Positions 29,583-38,484 of a DNA stretch of 64,000 bases are shown here, in pieces; positions within the stretch are counted from its first letter, which is position 1; each line of letters begins with the position of its first letter. The DNA comes from Gordonia sp. PDNC005. GTDB taxonomy: Bacteria; Actinomycetota; Actinomycetes; Mycobacteriales; Mycobacteriaceae. The position numbers and the translations under genes are program-made. Under the pieces are notes generated by a model. That model was given only the letters and a program-made list of their open reading frames with translations, was not told where the DNA came from and did no database searches. Where the stretch lies: the NCBI RefSeq assembly GCF_016919385.1, contig NZ_CP070351.1, forward strand, positions 62,001 through 126,000, written 5' to 3'.

Positions 29583-32458
29583 TTAACTGCCTCCGACGGC
29601 TCGGGGGCGGGGGCGTCTTCCGGTGTCTCCAGGCGCGCGCCGAGGCTGCGGAGCACGTCGAGCACCAGCCCGACGACGATCAGGTAGATACCGAGGTCGA
29701 AGAACAGTGCGGTGACGATGTGGACGCTTCCGAACACCGGCAGTTCGAGGTCGATGACCGCGGAGGACAACGCGGGCGCCCCGAGGAACAGCGAGGTGAC
29801 AGCGGTCGTCGCCGAGACCAGCAGGCCTGCGCCGAGGATGGTTCCGGCTTCGACGGGCAGTGCTTCGCCGAGTTCGTAGCGCCCGCCTGCGAGGTAGCGG
29901 AGGACCAACGCGAGGCCCATGACGAGTCCGCCCGCGAATCCGCCTCCTGGAGCATTGTGGCCTGCGAAGAACAGGTAGATCGACAGGATCACCAGGGTCG
30001 GGAACACCACTCGGGTGGTCGCTTCGAGGACCATCGTCCGGTGGCGCGGATCGCGGAGCTCACTGCCGCGGAGCCACGTGGTGCGGTCGGATACGACGTC
30101 GTCGTCGATCAGACCCGCCTGGAGTCGGGCCGCGTCGGTGATGCGGGGAACGGCGCCGAAACGGCGGCTCCGGAACACCATCGACGCGACACCTGTGGCT
30201 GCGACGATCAGTACGGAGACCTCGCCGAGGGTGTCCCACGCGCGGATGTCGACGAGCAGGACGTTCACGGTGTTGGAGCCGTGGCCGAACGTGTACGCGG
30301 CATCACCGAGACGGAGTTGGAGCGGTTCGGTGGAGCGCGCGGCGGCGGCGAACAACCCGATCATCACGAGCATCGCGCCGAACGCGAGACCGATCAGAGC
30401 GCGTCCGGGCTTGAACCCGGTGGTGTGGCGGGACGCGGGTTCGGACGGGAGCTTGCGCAGCACCAGCACGAACACGACGAGCGTGACGCTCTCCACCAGG
30501 AACTGGGTGAGCGCGAGGTCGGGCGCGCCGTACATCGCGAAGAGCGCGCCGCAGCCGTAACCGGTGAGACCGACCACGAGGGTCGCCGCGAGACGGTTGC
30601 GTAGGACCGTCACGGAGATCGCGGCCGCCGTCATCAGGACGCCGACCACGGCCTGCTCGACGTTGTCGAATCCGCGGACCTGCAACGCGTCACGATTGCC
30701 GAGGGCCAAAGCGATGACGGGCAACAGGACCGCGGTCGAGAGGATCACGGCTTGGGTCAGGGGAAGGGAACCGCGCTGCGTGTACTTCGTCACGAAGAGC
30801 GACAGGGTGTCCGCGCCGCGGAGGGTGGCGTCGTACACGCGGTCGGCGTTCAACGGCGGCGGGTTCTTGAACACCTTGCGGCGCCGCTTCCGCAAGAACA
30901 GGAACAGCGACGTCCCGCAGACGACAACGATGATCGAGAAGACGATCGGCAGACCGAACCCGTGCCACATCGCGAGGTGCTCGAGTTCGTGACCGTAGTC
31001 GGGCAGTGTCTTCGCGTACGGGACGAACTGCTCGCCGATCCAGCCTGCGGCGAACCCTGCGGCGACACCGGCGGCGGCCAGGATCGCAGGCGGCGCGAGG
31101 AACGCGGCATTCGGCGGGTGCAGAGCGGCCACCGGCCTGGTCGGGAACGTGCGTACCTTGCGGCCGAACGCGCCCCACAGGAAGCGCGTCGTGTACGCGA
31201 AGGTGATGATCGAACCGATGAGCAGCGTGATGTCGACCGTGTAGGCAGCCCACGTGTCGAGTGCGTCGGTGTTCCAGACGGCGCCGAACGCCGTCTCCTT
31301 GCCGACGAAGCCGAACGTGAACGGAAGTCCAGCCATGCTCGCGCCTGCGACGGCCGCGATGGCGGCGAGCGCCGGGAGACGATGCCCGAGGCGGGCGAGG
31401 AGTCGGATGTCACGAGTGCCGGTGGAGTGGTCGATGATGCCGACGACCATGAACAGGCACGCTTTGAACAGTGCGTGCGCGATCACCATCGAGAGCCCCG
31501 CCATGGCCACTCCGGCGTCGCCGATCCCGACGAGGACCATGATGAAGCCGAGCTGCGACACCGTTCCGAACGCGAGGATCAGCTTGAGGTCGCGCTCGCG
31601 GAGTGACCGCCAGCCGCCGAGCAACATGGTGAGCGCGCCGAGGCCGATCACCAGCACCTGCCAGCTCAGTCGGTCGGAGAACGCCGGTGCGAGACGAGCG
31701 ACGAGGTAGATGCCCGCCTTCACCATCGCGGCCGCGTGCAGATACGCGCTGACTGGAGTGGGAGCGGCCATGGCGCCGGGCAGCCAGAAGTGGAACGGCA
31801 CGATCGCCGATTTCGAGATCGCGCCGATCAGGATCAAGACCACGGCGACATCGACGAACACTCCGCCTGCCGGCGGGTTCGCGATGAGGTCGGACAGCAG
31901 GTAGCTGCCGGTGCGTTCGCCGAGCATGATGATGCCGACGAGCATCGCGAGGCCGCCGAAGGTCGTCACCAGCAGTGCCTGCGTCGCTGCGCGACGCGAC
32001 GTGGCGCGGACCATGTTGAAGCCGACGAGCATGAACGACAGGACCGTCGTCGCTTCCCAGAACACGTACAGGACCAGTGTGTTGTCGCTGACCACGAGCC
32101 CGAACATGGCGGCCGCGAAGGCGACGATCTCACCACCGAACGTCTCGACGCGCCGTCGCATGGTGTCGAAGTAGTTTGCGCAGTACACCAGGACGAGCGA
32201 CCCGACGCCGAGGATGAGCACCGAGAGAATCGCCGACAGCGTGTCGAAGCGGACGTCGATGTCCATCTGCAGCGACGGCACCCATGTCAGGGTTTCGGTG
32301 CGGGGTTGTGCATTCGCTTCGGGCCAGTTCGCCATCACCCAGACGAGGGCCGCCGCGGGCATCAGAGCCAGGACGTAGAACCCTCGGGTTCCGCACAATT
32401 TCATGATCGGTGGTGAAACGAGCGCGCCTATTGCCAGCGCGATCATCACTGCGATCAA
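29579..32458 (-). CDS. mrpA: Mrp Na+/H+ antiporter fused subunit A/B
   Basis: A 959-residue fusion. Residues 1-650 are the NuoL-like channel with SKSAIVPFHFWLPGAMAAPTPVSAYLHAA and the conserved Lys/Glu helices. Residues 650-800 hold the MbhD/MbhE-type segment (YGCGALFAMYGAPDLALTQFLVESVT). The end is an MnhB domain (SIYLFFAGHNAPGGGFAGGL). This A+B fusion explains why no separate mrpB is present. TTG at 32458 is used because CGGAG stands seven bases upstream; GTG at 32449 and ATG at 32446 are alternatives. First gene of the operon; its promoter shares an 80-base divergent gap with a lipoprotein gene. The complex exports Na+ for pH and salt tolerance. Confidence 0.95.
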   Translation of the reverse strand: MIAVMIALAIGALVSPPIMKLCGTRGFYVLALMPAAALVWVMANWPEANAQPRTETLTWVPSLQMDIDVRFDTLSAILSVLILGVGSLVLVYCANYFDTMRRRVETFGGEIVAFAAAMFGLVVSDNTLVLYVFWEATTVLSFMLVGFNMVRATSRRAATQALLVTTFGGLAMLVGIIMLGERTGSYLLSDLIANPPAGGVFVDVAVVLILIGAISKSAIVPFHFWLPGAMAAPTPVSAYLHAAAMVKAGIYLVARLAPAFSDRLSWQVLVIGLGALTMLLGGWRSLRERDLKLILAFGTVSQLGFIMVLVGIGDAGVAMAGLSMVIAHALFKACLFMVVGIIDHSTGTRDIRLLARLGHRLPALAAIAAVAGASMAGLPFTFGFVGKETAFGAVWNTDALDTWAAYTVDITLLIGSIITFAYTTRFLWGAFGRKVRTFPTRPVAALHPPNAAFLAPPAILAAAGVAAGFAAGWIGEQFVPYAKTLPDYGHELEHLAMWHGFGLPIVFSIIVVVCGTSLFLFLRKRRRKVFKNPPPLNADRVYDATLRGADTLSLFVTKYTQRGSLPLTQAVILSTAVLLPVIALALGNRDALQVRGFDNVEQAVVGVLMTAAAISVTVLRNRLAATLVVGLTGYGCGALFAMYGAPDLALTQFLVESVTLVVFVLVLRKLPSEPASRHTTGFKPGRALIGLAFGAMLVMIGLFAAAARSTEPLQLRLGDAAYTFGHGSNTVNVLLVDIRAWDTLGEVSVLIVAATGVASMVFRSRRFGAVPRITDAARLQAGLIDDDVVSDRTTWLRGSELRDPRHRTMVLEATTRVVFPTLVILSIYLFFAGHNAPGGGFAGGLVMGLALVLRYLAGGRYELGEALPVEAGTILGAGLLVSATTAVTSLFLGAPALSSAVIDLELPVFGSVHIVTALFFDLGIYLIVVGLVLDVLRSLGARLETPEDAPAPEPSEAVK

Positions 32459-32538
32459 GGGGCCACTCCGTCGGTCAATGGGGGCGGGCGGGGTGTCGGA
32501 ACTCTGGTTCTGCTGTGCCCTACTCTACCGTTTCGACC

Positions 32539-32961
32539 ATGACCGTCTTGTTCCGAGTATGTGCTGCGCTTCTCGCCGTCGTCGCAGGCGTCGCAGTTCT
32601 GACCGCTTGTGGGAGCGACGACACCACGTCAGACCGTGCCGGTGTGGAGCTGCCTACGGATTTCCCGTCGGGCGACGTCCCCCTCGTCGAAGGCGCACTT
32701 CTGGCCGCGAGCGGTAAGCACGGGACCTGGAGTGTCACGGTCCAGGCCGGTGCTGCGGACGGTAACGCGCTCGTCAACGCCACTAAGAAGCTCACCGACG
32801 ACGGCTTCGTCGAGTCGAGTCGGACCGGCGACGCCGCGAACCAGACCGTCACGCTTTCGCGCGCTGTCGACGGCGGCACGATCTGGGTGAACGTGGGCAT
32901 CTCCGCCGACGCGTCATCCGGCCCGTCGACTGTCTTCTACCAAGTCGCCAAGACGAAGTAA
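32539..32961 (+). CDS. Small lipoprotein of unknown function
   Basis: A 140-residue protein with a signal peptide (FRVCAALLAVVAGVAVL) and lipobox LTAC near 21-24, then a beta-rich domain (LPTDFPSGDVPLVEG; GTWSVTVQAG; ALVNATKKLTDDGFVES; IWVNVGISAD). It is likely a surface lipoprotein of Mycobacteriales; I do not recognise a named function. ATG chosen for the signal peptide; earlier in-frame codons are unrelated. It is divergent from the mrp operon and convergent with the nuclease gene, with repeat element B starting at its stop codon. Confidence 0.75.
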   Translation: MTVLFRVCAALLAVVAGVAVLTACGSDDTTSDRAGVELPTDFPSGDVPLVEGALLAASGKHGTWSVTVQAGAADGNALVNATKKLTDDGFVESSRTGDAANQTVTLSRAVDGGTIWVNVGISADASSGPSTVFYQVAKTK

Positions 32962-33331
32962 CTGTTCGCGGCTGTCGTTTGCGAACGCTGCCTTCGTCGA
33001 CATAGAACGATGCTTCGTCGACAAACGCGGCCTCTGTGAAGGCCGCGTTTGCCAATGAGGGTCGCGGCGAGCGGCTTTTGCCGGCGGTCGGGCTCGATCC
33101 CTTCGGGATCGACTGAAAGATGCGTTGACCAGATGCCATCGGGACAAGGAGCGCTCAGCCTGCCACCTCAGCTGTCCCCAGCATCTTGGAACCGAAGCCC
33201 ACCACCGCACACCTCACCGCGGAAACGCTCTCGCGACCCTCACTGACAAGCGCGGCCTTCAGGAAGGCCGCGTTTGTCGGTGAAGCGTCGTTCTGTGTCG
33301 ACGAAGGCAGCGTTCGTCGTCTAAAGCCGCG
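32962..33331 (+). repeat. Repeat family 1, copy B
   Basis: A 370-base non-coding block that begins directly after the lipoprotein TAA and ends at the TAG of the convergent nuclease gene. The terminal inverted repeats are about 115 bases and imperfect; gcgaacgctgccttcgtcga on the left matches the right end read in reverse. Hairpins lie at 33021-33052 and 33246-33277 (arms around acaa[a/g]cgcggcc). The middle contains the small hairpin gatcccttcgggatc, then gaccagatgcc and ggagcgctca, shared with copy C in the same orientation. Short open frames within it follow the DNA repeat and are not supported as genes. Confidence 0.85.
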
Positions 33332-34255
33332 CTAGAGGTCGATCCCGAGGCGGGAGTAGTGAGCTCGGACGATGGACGTGACGCGCTGTGCGGTGAGGTC
33401 GGGCCAGGTCCACCGTGCGACGTCGAGGCCGAGGTCGCGGAGTTCGTCTTCGCGGATCTTCTCTCGGATCACGACGTCTTCCGGATCCTCGCCGTCGCAC
33501 ATGTCTCTGCGGTATTTGACGAGACCGTCGAACTCGGCGACGAAGATGTCTCGTACCCCGAAGTCGCAGCGGGCGGTCCGACCCGATCGGAGCCGGTACT
33601 CGACTTGAAGATCGGGGAGGTGGAGATCGTCTTCGATCATCTGCGCGCGGCTCCACGATTCGCCTGGCGACTCGGAACGTCCGTCTGCGAAGCTCAGCGC
33701 GCGCCGGGCCAGAGACACGCCCCTGCGCGGAGTGGAGAAGTCGCGTTGCAAGCCGTCGTCGGTGAGGCCGTTGGCTAGTCCACAGTCGAGGACGGTCAGG
33801 GACTGCGCGAAGCGGGACGATGCGAGCGCGATGTCGACGACTGTCCGCTCGAGGCTGGTGACCAGCACGCCGTCGATCTCCACGACGTCGTCGTCGGAGA
33901 GGGCCCCCGGATGCACGATTCTCCGCGGCCGCGTGTATCCACCTCCCGAGCGTCCGTTTGTCAGATGGACGTGAACGGTGTCGGGGTAGAGGAGCTCAAG
34001 TCCGTGGACGGCAGCCGCGGAATCATGGCTCAGTACCAGCCGTCCCGGTCCAGTCGCAGCGGCGATGCATCGTTTCCGGTACAGCAGTGCGGCCGGTCTG
34101 GTGCTACCCGAGAGCGTGCTGCCCGGTAGATACTGCCCGCGTCCGACGACCTGTAACTCACCTGACCTGACGGCCTCGGTGACCCGGCGTTCCGGGAGCC
34201 CGGCATCCAACGCAGCTGCCCGACTGACGATTCCGTACCTGTTCACCGGCCACAT
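33332..34255 (-). CDS. AbiEi-like wHTH plus PD-(D/E)XK (DUF559-type) nuclease, orphan
   Basis: A 307-residue two-domain protein. Residues 1-50 look like the AbiEi antitoxin winged helix (YGIVSRAAALDAGLPERRV then GRGQYLPG), and residues 50-180 continue the AbiEi-type region (LSHDSAAAVHGLELL; VTSLERTVVDIA). The C-terminal part has a Vsr/DUF559-like nuclease site: Glu199 (GESWSR), Asp231 (CDFGV) and Glu241-x-Asp-x3-Lys247 (AEFDGLVKY). No AbiEii nucleotidyltransferase toxin is adjacent, so it is not a standard type IV toxin-antitoxin pair. Such proteins are common and uncharacterised in Mycobacteriales; defence or DNA repair are guesses. It lies between two direct copies of repeat family 1. Start uncertain (ATG or GTG three codons later; no clear ribosome site). 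Confidence 0.8.
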   Translation of the reverse strand: MWPVNRYGIVSRAAALDAGLPERRVTEAVRSGELQVVGRGQYLPGSTLSGSTRPAALLYRKRCIAAATGPGRLVLSHDSAAAVHGLELLYPDTVHVHLTNGRSGGGYTRPRRIVHPGALSDDDVVEIDGVLVTSLERTVVDIALASSRFAQSLTVLDCGLANGLTDDGLQRDFSTPRRGVSLARRALSFADGRSESPGESWSRAQMIEDDLHLPDLQVEYRLRSGRTARCDFGVRDIFVAEFDGLVKYRRDMCDGEDPEDVVIREKIREDELRDLGLDVARWTWPDLTAQRVTSIVRAHYSRLGIDL

Positions 34256-34324
34256 GCCCGTAGTGAACTACGTGAACACGAAAAACACACCCACGTTGTC
34301 CACAGGTTCGTCGCTCTGTGCGTC

Positions 34325-34697
34325 CCGCGGACTTCGGAGACGAACGCTGCCTTCCGCGACGTAGATCGACGCTTCGTCAGCAAACGCGGCCCTTGTGAAG
34401 GCCGCGTCTGTCAGTGAAGGTCGCGGCGAGCGGTTTCCGCTGCTCGTTCGGGCTTCGATCCCTTCGGGATCTGGTCAAAAGAAGCTTTGACCAGATGCCA
34501 GCGGGACAGGGAGCGCTCAACCGGCCACCTCCGCTGTCTCCAGCATCTTTGAACCGAACCCAAGACCAACGCCGAACAGGTACGGAAAAGCTCTCGCGAC
34601 CCCCACCGACAAACGCGGCCTTCAGCAAGGCCGCGTTTGTCGACGAAGCGTCGATCTGTGTCGACGAAGGCAGCGTTCGTCGTCGAAGCCCGCGTTA
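34325..34697 (+). repeat. Repeat family 1, copy C
   Basis: About 373 bases with the same layout and orientation as copy B: outer end gacgaacgctgccttccgcg, left hairpin 34380-34411, middle with gatcccttcgggatc, gaccagatgcc and ggagcgctcaa, right hairpin 34609-34640 (arms acaaacgcggcctt), and outer end gaaggcagcgttcgtcgtcg. Its right end overlaps the TAA stop of the next gene (34695-34697). The remaining bases 34256-34324 upstream of the nuclease gene show no gene and probably hold its promoter. Confidence 0.85.
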
Positions 34698-35135
34698 GGC
34701 GGATGGGGTGGGAGTGGAGGGGGTTGCGGGGGCGGTGGACTCGTCGGGTGAGCCCTCCTGCGGCCGCATCCGGAAGTTGGGGACCTCGCCCTGGCCAGGG
34801 AACTGCTGGAGGCCGGGGAACTGGCCTTGCTGATCCGATCGATCCTCGAACCGCATCACCTCGATCCGGCCGTGACGGCGATCGGAGTCGTTTCCGGAGT
34901 GGTCGCCGACGAGGAAACCCGCGCCGAACGACAGCCCGACGACCGCGATGGCGCCGACCACAGACCCGGCGATCAGGAACCTCCGCTGAACCGGGACCAC
35001 GACCGGCTCCTTCGACGCCGCCGGCGGTGTGGGGGAGACGGCCGGTTCAGGGTGCGGGCTGGGCTCGGTCGGGGCGGCCGTGGCGTCGAGTTCGGCAGTC
35101 GGGGTGTCGGGTGTCTGGTCCTGGGGATCGCTCAT
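34695..35135 (-). CDS. One-pass membrane protein, unknown function
   Basis: A 146-residue protein with a Pro/Thr/Glu-rich cytoplasmic stretch (1-50), one transmembrane helix near 54-78 (FLIAGSVVGAIAVVGLSFGAG) and an extracytoplasmic Gln/Pro/Gly-rich tail (QFPGLQQFPGQGEVPNF) ending in Thr/Pro repeats. I do not recognise it. The ATG with AAGGAA upstream is used; an ATG nine codons earlier is weaker. Its stop lies inside the end of repeat C, so the element may shape its 3' end. The layout resembles the Thr-rich protein at 9.5-10 kb, but the sequences are not alike. Confidence 0.65.
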   Translation of the reverse strand: MSDPQDQTPDTPTAELDATAAPTEPSPHPEPAVSPTPPAASKEPVVVPVQRRFLIAGSVVGAIAVVGLSFGAGFLVGDHSGNDSDRRHGRIEVMRFEDRSDQQGQFPGLQQFPGQGEVPNFRMRPQEGSPDESTAPATPSTPTPSA

Positions 35136-35244
35136 GGATGATTCCTTCGTGTCGTGCGGCACGACTGCCGCTGTCGACTACAAGAGAACCCGTGCAACCT
35201 GGCAGGAAGCTGGAGACTCCATGCCAGTGCGCTGGAAGCTCGGA

Positions 35245-37452
35245 CTAGCTGCGACGACGCTCGGCGTACGCCTCGAGCTCGGCTACCTGATCGGGATCGA
35301 GGGACGGGCGGACGGCGGTGCGCGCAACGTCGAGATCGGCGGAGGTGACCGTCGCGGCGTTGATGTCGCGACGCATCGCGGCCAGTGCCGCTTCGCGCAG
35401 GAGCGCGGAGCAGTCGGCTGCGGAGTATCCGTCCAAATCGACGGCGAGGGCGTCGAGGTCGATCCCGGCGAGCGGGACATTGCGCGACGACGCGCGCAGG
35501 ATGTCGGCGCGTGCCTCGGCGTCCGGCGGCGGGACGAACACGAGCCGCTCGAGACGGCCGGGACGCAACAGCGCTGGATCGATGAGGTCGGGCCGATTCG
35601 TCGCGCCGAGGACCACCACGTCCGACAGCGGTTCGACGCCGTCCAACTCGGTCAGCAGCGCGGCGACCACTCGGTCGGCCACTCCAGAGTCGGTGGAACC
35701 GCCACGACGGGGTGCGAGAGCATCGACCTCGTCGAGGAAGATCAACGACGGTGCCGACTCTCGCGCCCTGGTGAAGAGGTCTCGGACCGCACGCTCGGAC
35801 GCGCCGACCCACTTGTCGAGCAGCTCCGCGCCCTTGACGGTGTGAACCGACAGTCGCCCCGACGCGGCGAGTGCCCGAACGACAAACGTCTTACCGCAGC
35901 CGGGCGGGCCGTACAGCAGGACGCCGCGCGGCGGGTCGACACCCAATCGGGTGAAGGTGTCCGGGTGCTGGAGCGGCCACAGGACAGCTTCGGTGAGGGC
36001 CTGCCGGGTCTCCACCATGTCGCCGACGTCGTCGAGCGTGATCGAACCGAGCGCCACGTCGGGCGACTCCAGCCGCGACGCGGGACGGACGACGGTCAGC
36101 GCGTCGGCGAGATCAGAGGTCCGCAACGCAGGTGCTTCGGCGGTCTCGGCGGCACGCGCTGCTGCCCGCAGCGCGGCGTCGCGCACCACGGCGGCGAGGT
36201 CGGCGGCGACGAATCCCGGAGTGTGTGCGGCGATGTCGTCGAAGTCGAGTTCACCGTCGACTGGCACGCCTCGCAGGATCGCTGCCAGTAGTTTTGCCCG
36301 TAGGGGAGCGTCGGGGAGGCCGATGGTCAACGACCGGTCGCACAGGTCGGGCTCGCGTAGCCGCGGATCGGCCTTCGTGGCATCGGCGGTCGTCGCGACC
36401 AGCGCCACAGTGCCGCTCCCGAGCGCGGATCTGAGGTCGTCAAGGATCAATGTCGACACCGGATCGGCGTCCACCGGAAGCAGCGCGTCGACGTCGGTGA
36501 TCAACAGAACGCCAGGACCCTGGGCACGCAACCGCGCCACCGCCGATGCGACCGCGGTGCGACGGCTCTCGGCGATGAGCGCACCCGTCGTGGGTCCGTC
36601 GATCTCGACGAACGGTCGATCGGCGCTCACCGACCGCACGACGGTCGCCTTGCCGACACCCGACGGGCCGGTCACCAGCACACCGAGACGCGGCTGCGCC
36701 CCGAGGGCGGCCAGGATGTCGGGGGAGTCGAGAGTCACCGACAGCCAGTCCGTCAGCCTGGCCACCTGGGTGTCGACGCCCACGAGTTCGGACGTCGCGC
36801 GCGGCCGGTGCTCGGGTGCGGGCGTACGGCGATCCGGTGCTTCGACAGGCGCCGGACCGGCAGCGGGAGGAGCGACGGGTGCGGGGAGCATCGACGGGTG
36901 TGCCCAGATCACGGCGGTGGTGGTCTGCACGCTGACCGGGCCCGCGGGCTCGGTCGCGGTGACGGTCAGCAGTTCGTTGGTCCATGTGATGCCGAGAGTG
37001 CGGGCCATCGACTGAGTGGCTTCACTTGCTGCGAGATCGGGGCCGAGGTCGCGGGGGAGGAGCGACACGGCGTCGCCGACCGACACGACCTTGCCGAGCA
37101 GCGCACGGCGCAGGGCCGCGTCCGACACCGCGGACACTGCCGCCGACGATCCGCTCACCGTCACCTTCGACGCGCCGTAGACGGTCACCGGTCCGACGAC
37201 GACCTGGGAGTTCTCGCGGACACCGAGATTGGAGAACGTGATGTCGTCGAGCAGAAGCGTGCCGGGAGGCACGTCGTCCGACGCCCGGGCCACCACCGAG
37301 GCGACAGTCCGTGCGCCGGTGAGGCTGATCGCGTCCCACTCCCGCAACGACAGCGCGGCCAGCACCTCCGGGTGGACGCGGACGAGTCCACGACGCGAGT
37401 CGGCGGCCGAGGTGTTCAGGCGTGCGGTGAGTGCGAGCGACGGTCCCGGCAC
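35245..37452 (-). CDS. Cdc48-like tandem AAA+ ATPase (Rv0435c homologue)
   Basis: A 735-residue protein with an N-terminal Cdc48_N-like double barrel (1-190: SLREWDAISLTGARTVASVVAR; LLLDDITFSNLGV), a first AAA module with Walker A GPSGVGKAT and Walker B LLITDVDALLP, and a second with YGPPGCGKTF, LIFLDEVDALAPRRGG and the arginine-finger region GATNRPDLIDPALLRPGRLER. Module 1 is atypical: the Thr/Ser after the Walker lysine is Ala and the Walker B Glu is Asp, suggesting weak or no hydrolysis there. It probably unfolds or extracts proteins with energy from module 2. GTG start; three bases separate it from the pssA stop, so it is in the psd-pssA operon as in M. tuberculosis. Confidence 0.92.
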   Translation of the reverse strand: MPGPSLALTARLNTSAADSRRGLVRVHPEVLAALSLREWDAISLTGARTVASVVARASDDVPPGTLLLDDITFSNLGVRENSQVVVGPVTVYGASKVTVSGSSAAVSAVSDAALRRALLGKVVSVGDAVSLLPRDLGPDLAASEATQSMARTLGITWTNELLTVTATEPAGPVSVQTTTAVIWAHPSMLPAPVAPPAAGPAPVEAPDRRTPAPEHRPRATSELVGVDTQVARLTDWLSVTLDSPDILAALGAQPRLGVLVTGPSGVGKATVVRSVSADRPFVEIDGPTTGALIAESRRTAVASAVARLRAQGPGVLLITDVDALLPVDADPVSTLILDDLRSALGSGTVALVATTADATKADPRLREPDLCDRSLTIGLPDAPLRAKLLAAILRGVPVDGELDFDDIAAHTPGFVAADLAAVVRDAALRAAARAAETAEAPALRTSDLADALTVVRPASRLESPDVALGSITLDDVGDMVETRQALTEAVLWPLQHPDTFTRLGVDPPRGVLLYGPPGCGKTFVVRALAASGRLSVHTVKGAELLDKWVGASERAVRDLFTRARESAPSLIFLDEVDALAPRRGGSTDSGVADRVVAALLTELDGVEPLSDVVVLGATNRPDLIDPALLRPGRLERLVFVPPPDAEARADILRASSRNVPLAGIDLDALAVDLDGYSAADCSALLREAALAAMRRDINAATVTSADLDVARTAVRPSLDPDQVAELEAYAERRRS

Positions 37453-37455
37453 GTC

Positions 37456-38484
37456 TCAGTCCTCGATGACGTCGTCGGCATGGCGTTCGGTCCGCGGAGT
37501 GGGACGCCGCAGACCCAGTCGTGCAGACGTGCGAGGGGCCACCCGTCGACGACGGACACCGTTGCCGCCCGCGGCACGACGCTCGTCGCGTCGCTGGAGG
37601 CGACGGTCACGCGCGGGGACCTCCCAGTGCTCGGGCCTGGCCGCGACCAACCGCTGCATCCGCCACGCGAACGGCATGTGCGCGAGGTATGCGAGAACAC
37701 CGATCACCATCAGCAGGTAAGGGAACGTCATCAGCAGTGCTGCGGCCGCAGCGACCACGATCAGCAACCCGGCGAGCGCACTCGGGCGTACTCGGGCCGT
37801 CTTGAACGACAGCGTCGGCACGCGGCTCACCGCTAGCAGCGCGACGAACACCATCCACGATCCGACCGCGGCCGTCGACGTCCACCAGCCCGACCCGAAG
37901 TGCTGCATCATGCCGACCGGAAGCAACGCCATCACGGCCGCCGCGGGAGCGGGCACGCCGACGAAGAACTCCTTCGTGTACGCCGGGGCGTCATCGTCGT
38001 CGAGCAGGGTGTTGAACCGTGCCAACCGTAGAACGATCGCCGCGCAGTAGATGAGGACCAGGATCCAGCCGACGTCCTTGCCCATGGAGTCGGCGTCGCG
38101 CAGGACCGCGGAGTAGACGATCAGTGCGGGCGCCACACCGAAGTTGATGGCGTCCGCGAGGGAGTCGATCTCGGCGCCGATCTTGGTGGTCGCGTCCATC
38201 ATGCGTGCGACACGGCCGTCGAGGCCGTCGAGCACTGCGGCGATCACCAGGAGTCCGAGCGCGAGGTCGATCTTGCCTTCGTCGGCGAAACGAACAGCGC
38301 TCAGACCTGCGCAGACAGCAAGAATCGTGAGTGCGGACGGCAGGAACATCCGGCCGTCCCGCAACGAATGGCGACGCTCGCGGTCGCTGCGTCGCCGCGT
38401 CTGACCGGCGACACGGGCACGGCGACGCGGTGCGCCGTCACGACGGCGCCGGCCCAGGCGTGGGCGGGTCGGTCCGTCGGCCAT
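37456..38484 (-). CDS. pssA: CDP-diacylglycerol-serine O-phosphatidyltransferase
   Basis: It joins CDP-diacylglycerol and serine to make phosphatidylserine at the membrane. The 342-residue protein has an Arg-rich N-terminus, the CDP-alcohol phosphotransferase motif DGLDGRVARM followed by GAEIDSLAD (DGx2ARx8Gx3Dx3D), and about eight helices. The C-terminal 70 residues are a basic, probably disordered extension. The ATG overlaps the psd stop (TGATG). It corresponds to Rv0436c. Confidence 0.95.
   Translation of the reverse strand: MADGPTRPRLGRRRRDGAPRRRARVAGQTRRRSDRERRHSLRDGRMFLPSALTILAVCAGLSAVRFADEGKIDLALGLLVIAAVLDGLDGRVARMMDATTKIGAEIDSLADAINFGVAPALIVYSAVLRDADSMGKDVGWILVLIYCAAIVLRLARFNTLLDDDDAPAYTKEFFVGVPAPAAAVMALLPVGMMQHFGSGWWTSTAAVGSWMVFVALLAVSRVPTLSFKTARVRPSALAGLLIVVAAAAALLMTFPYLLMVIGVLAYLAHMPFAWRMQRLVAARPEHWEVPARDRRLQRRDERRAAGGNGVRRRRVAPRTSARLGLRRPTPRTERHADDVIED

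Noticed and set aside
33049..33246. 65-codon frame in repeat copy B and a similar 94-codon frame in copy C
   Set aside because: The similarity of the two peptides follows from the shared DNA repeat. Copy A in reverse orientation does not preserve the frame well, there is no clear ribosome site, and the arms are dominated by hairpins.
33332..34255. Complete type IV toxin-antitoxin system
   Set aside because: Only the AbiEi-like protein is present; no AbiEii nucleotidyltransferase gene lies on either side.
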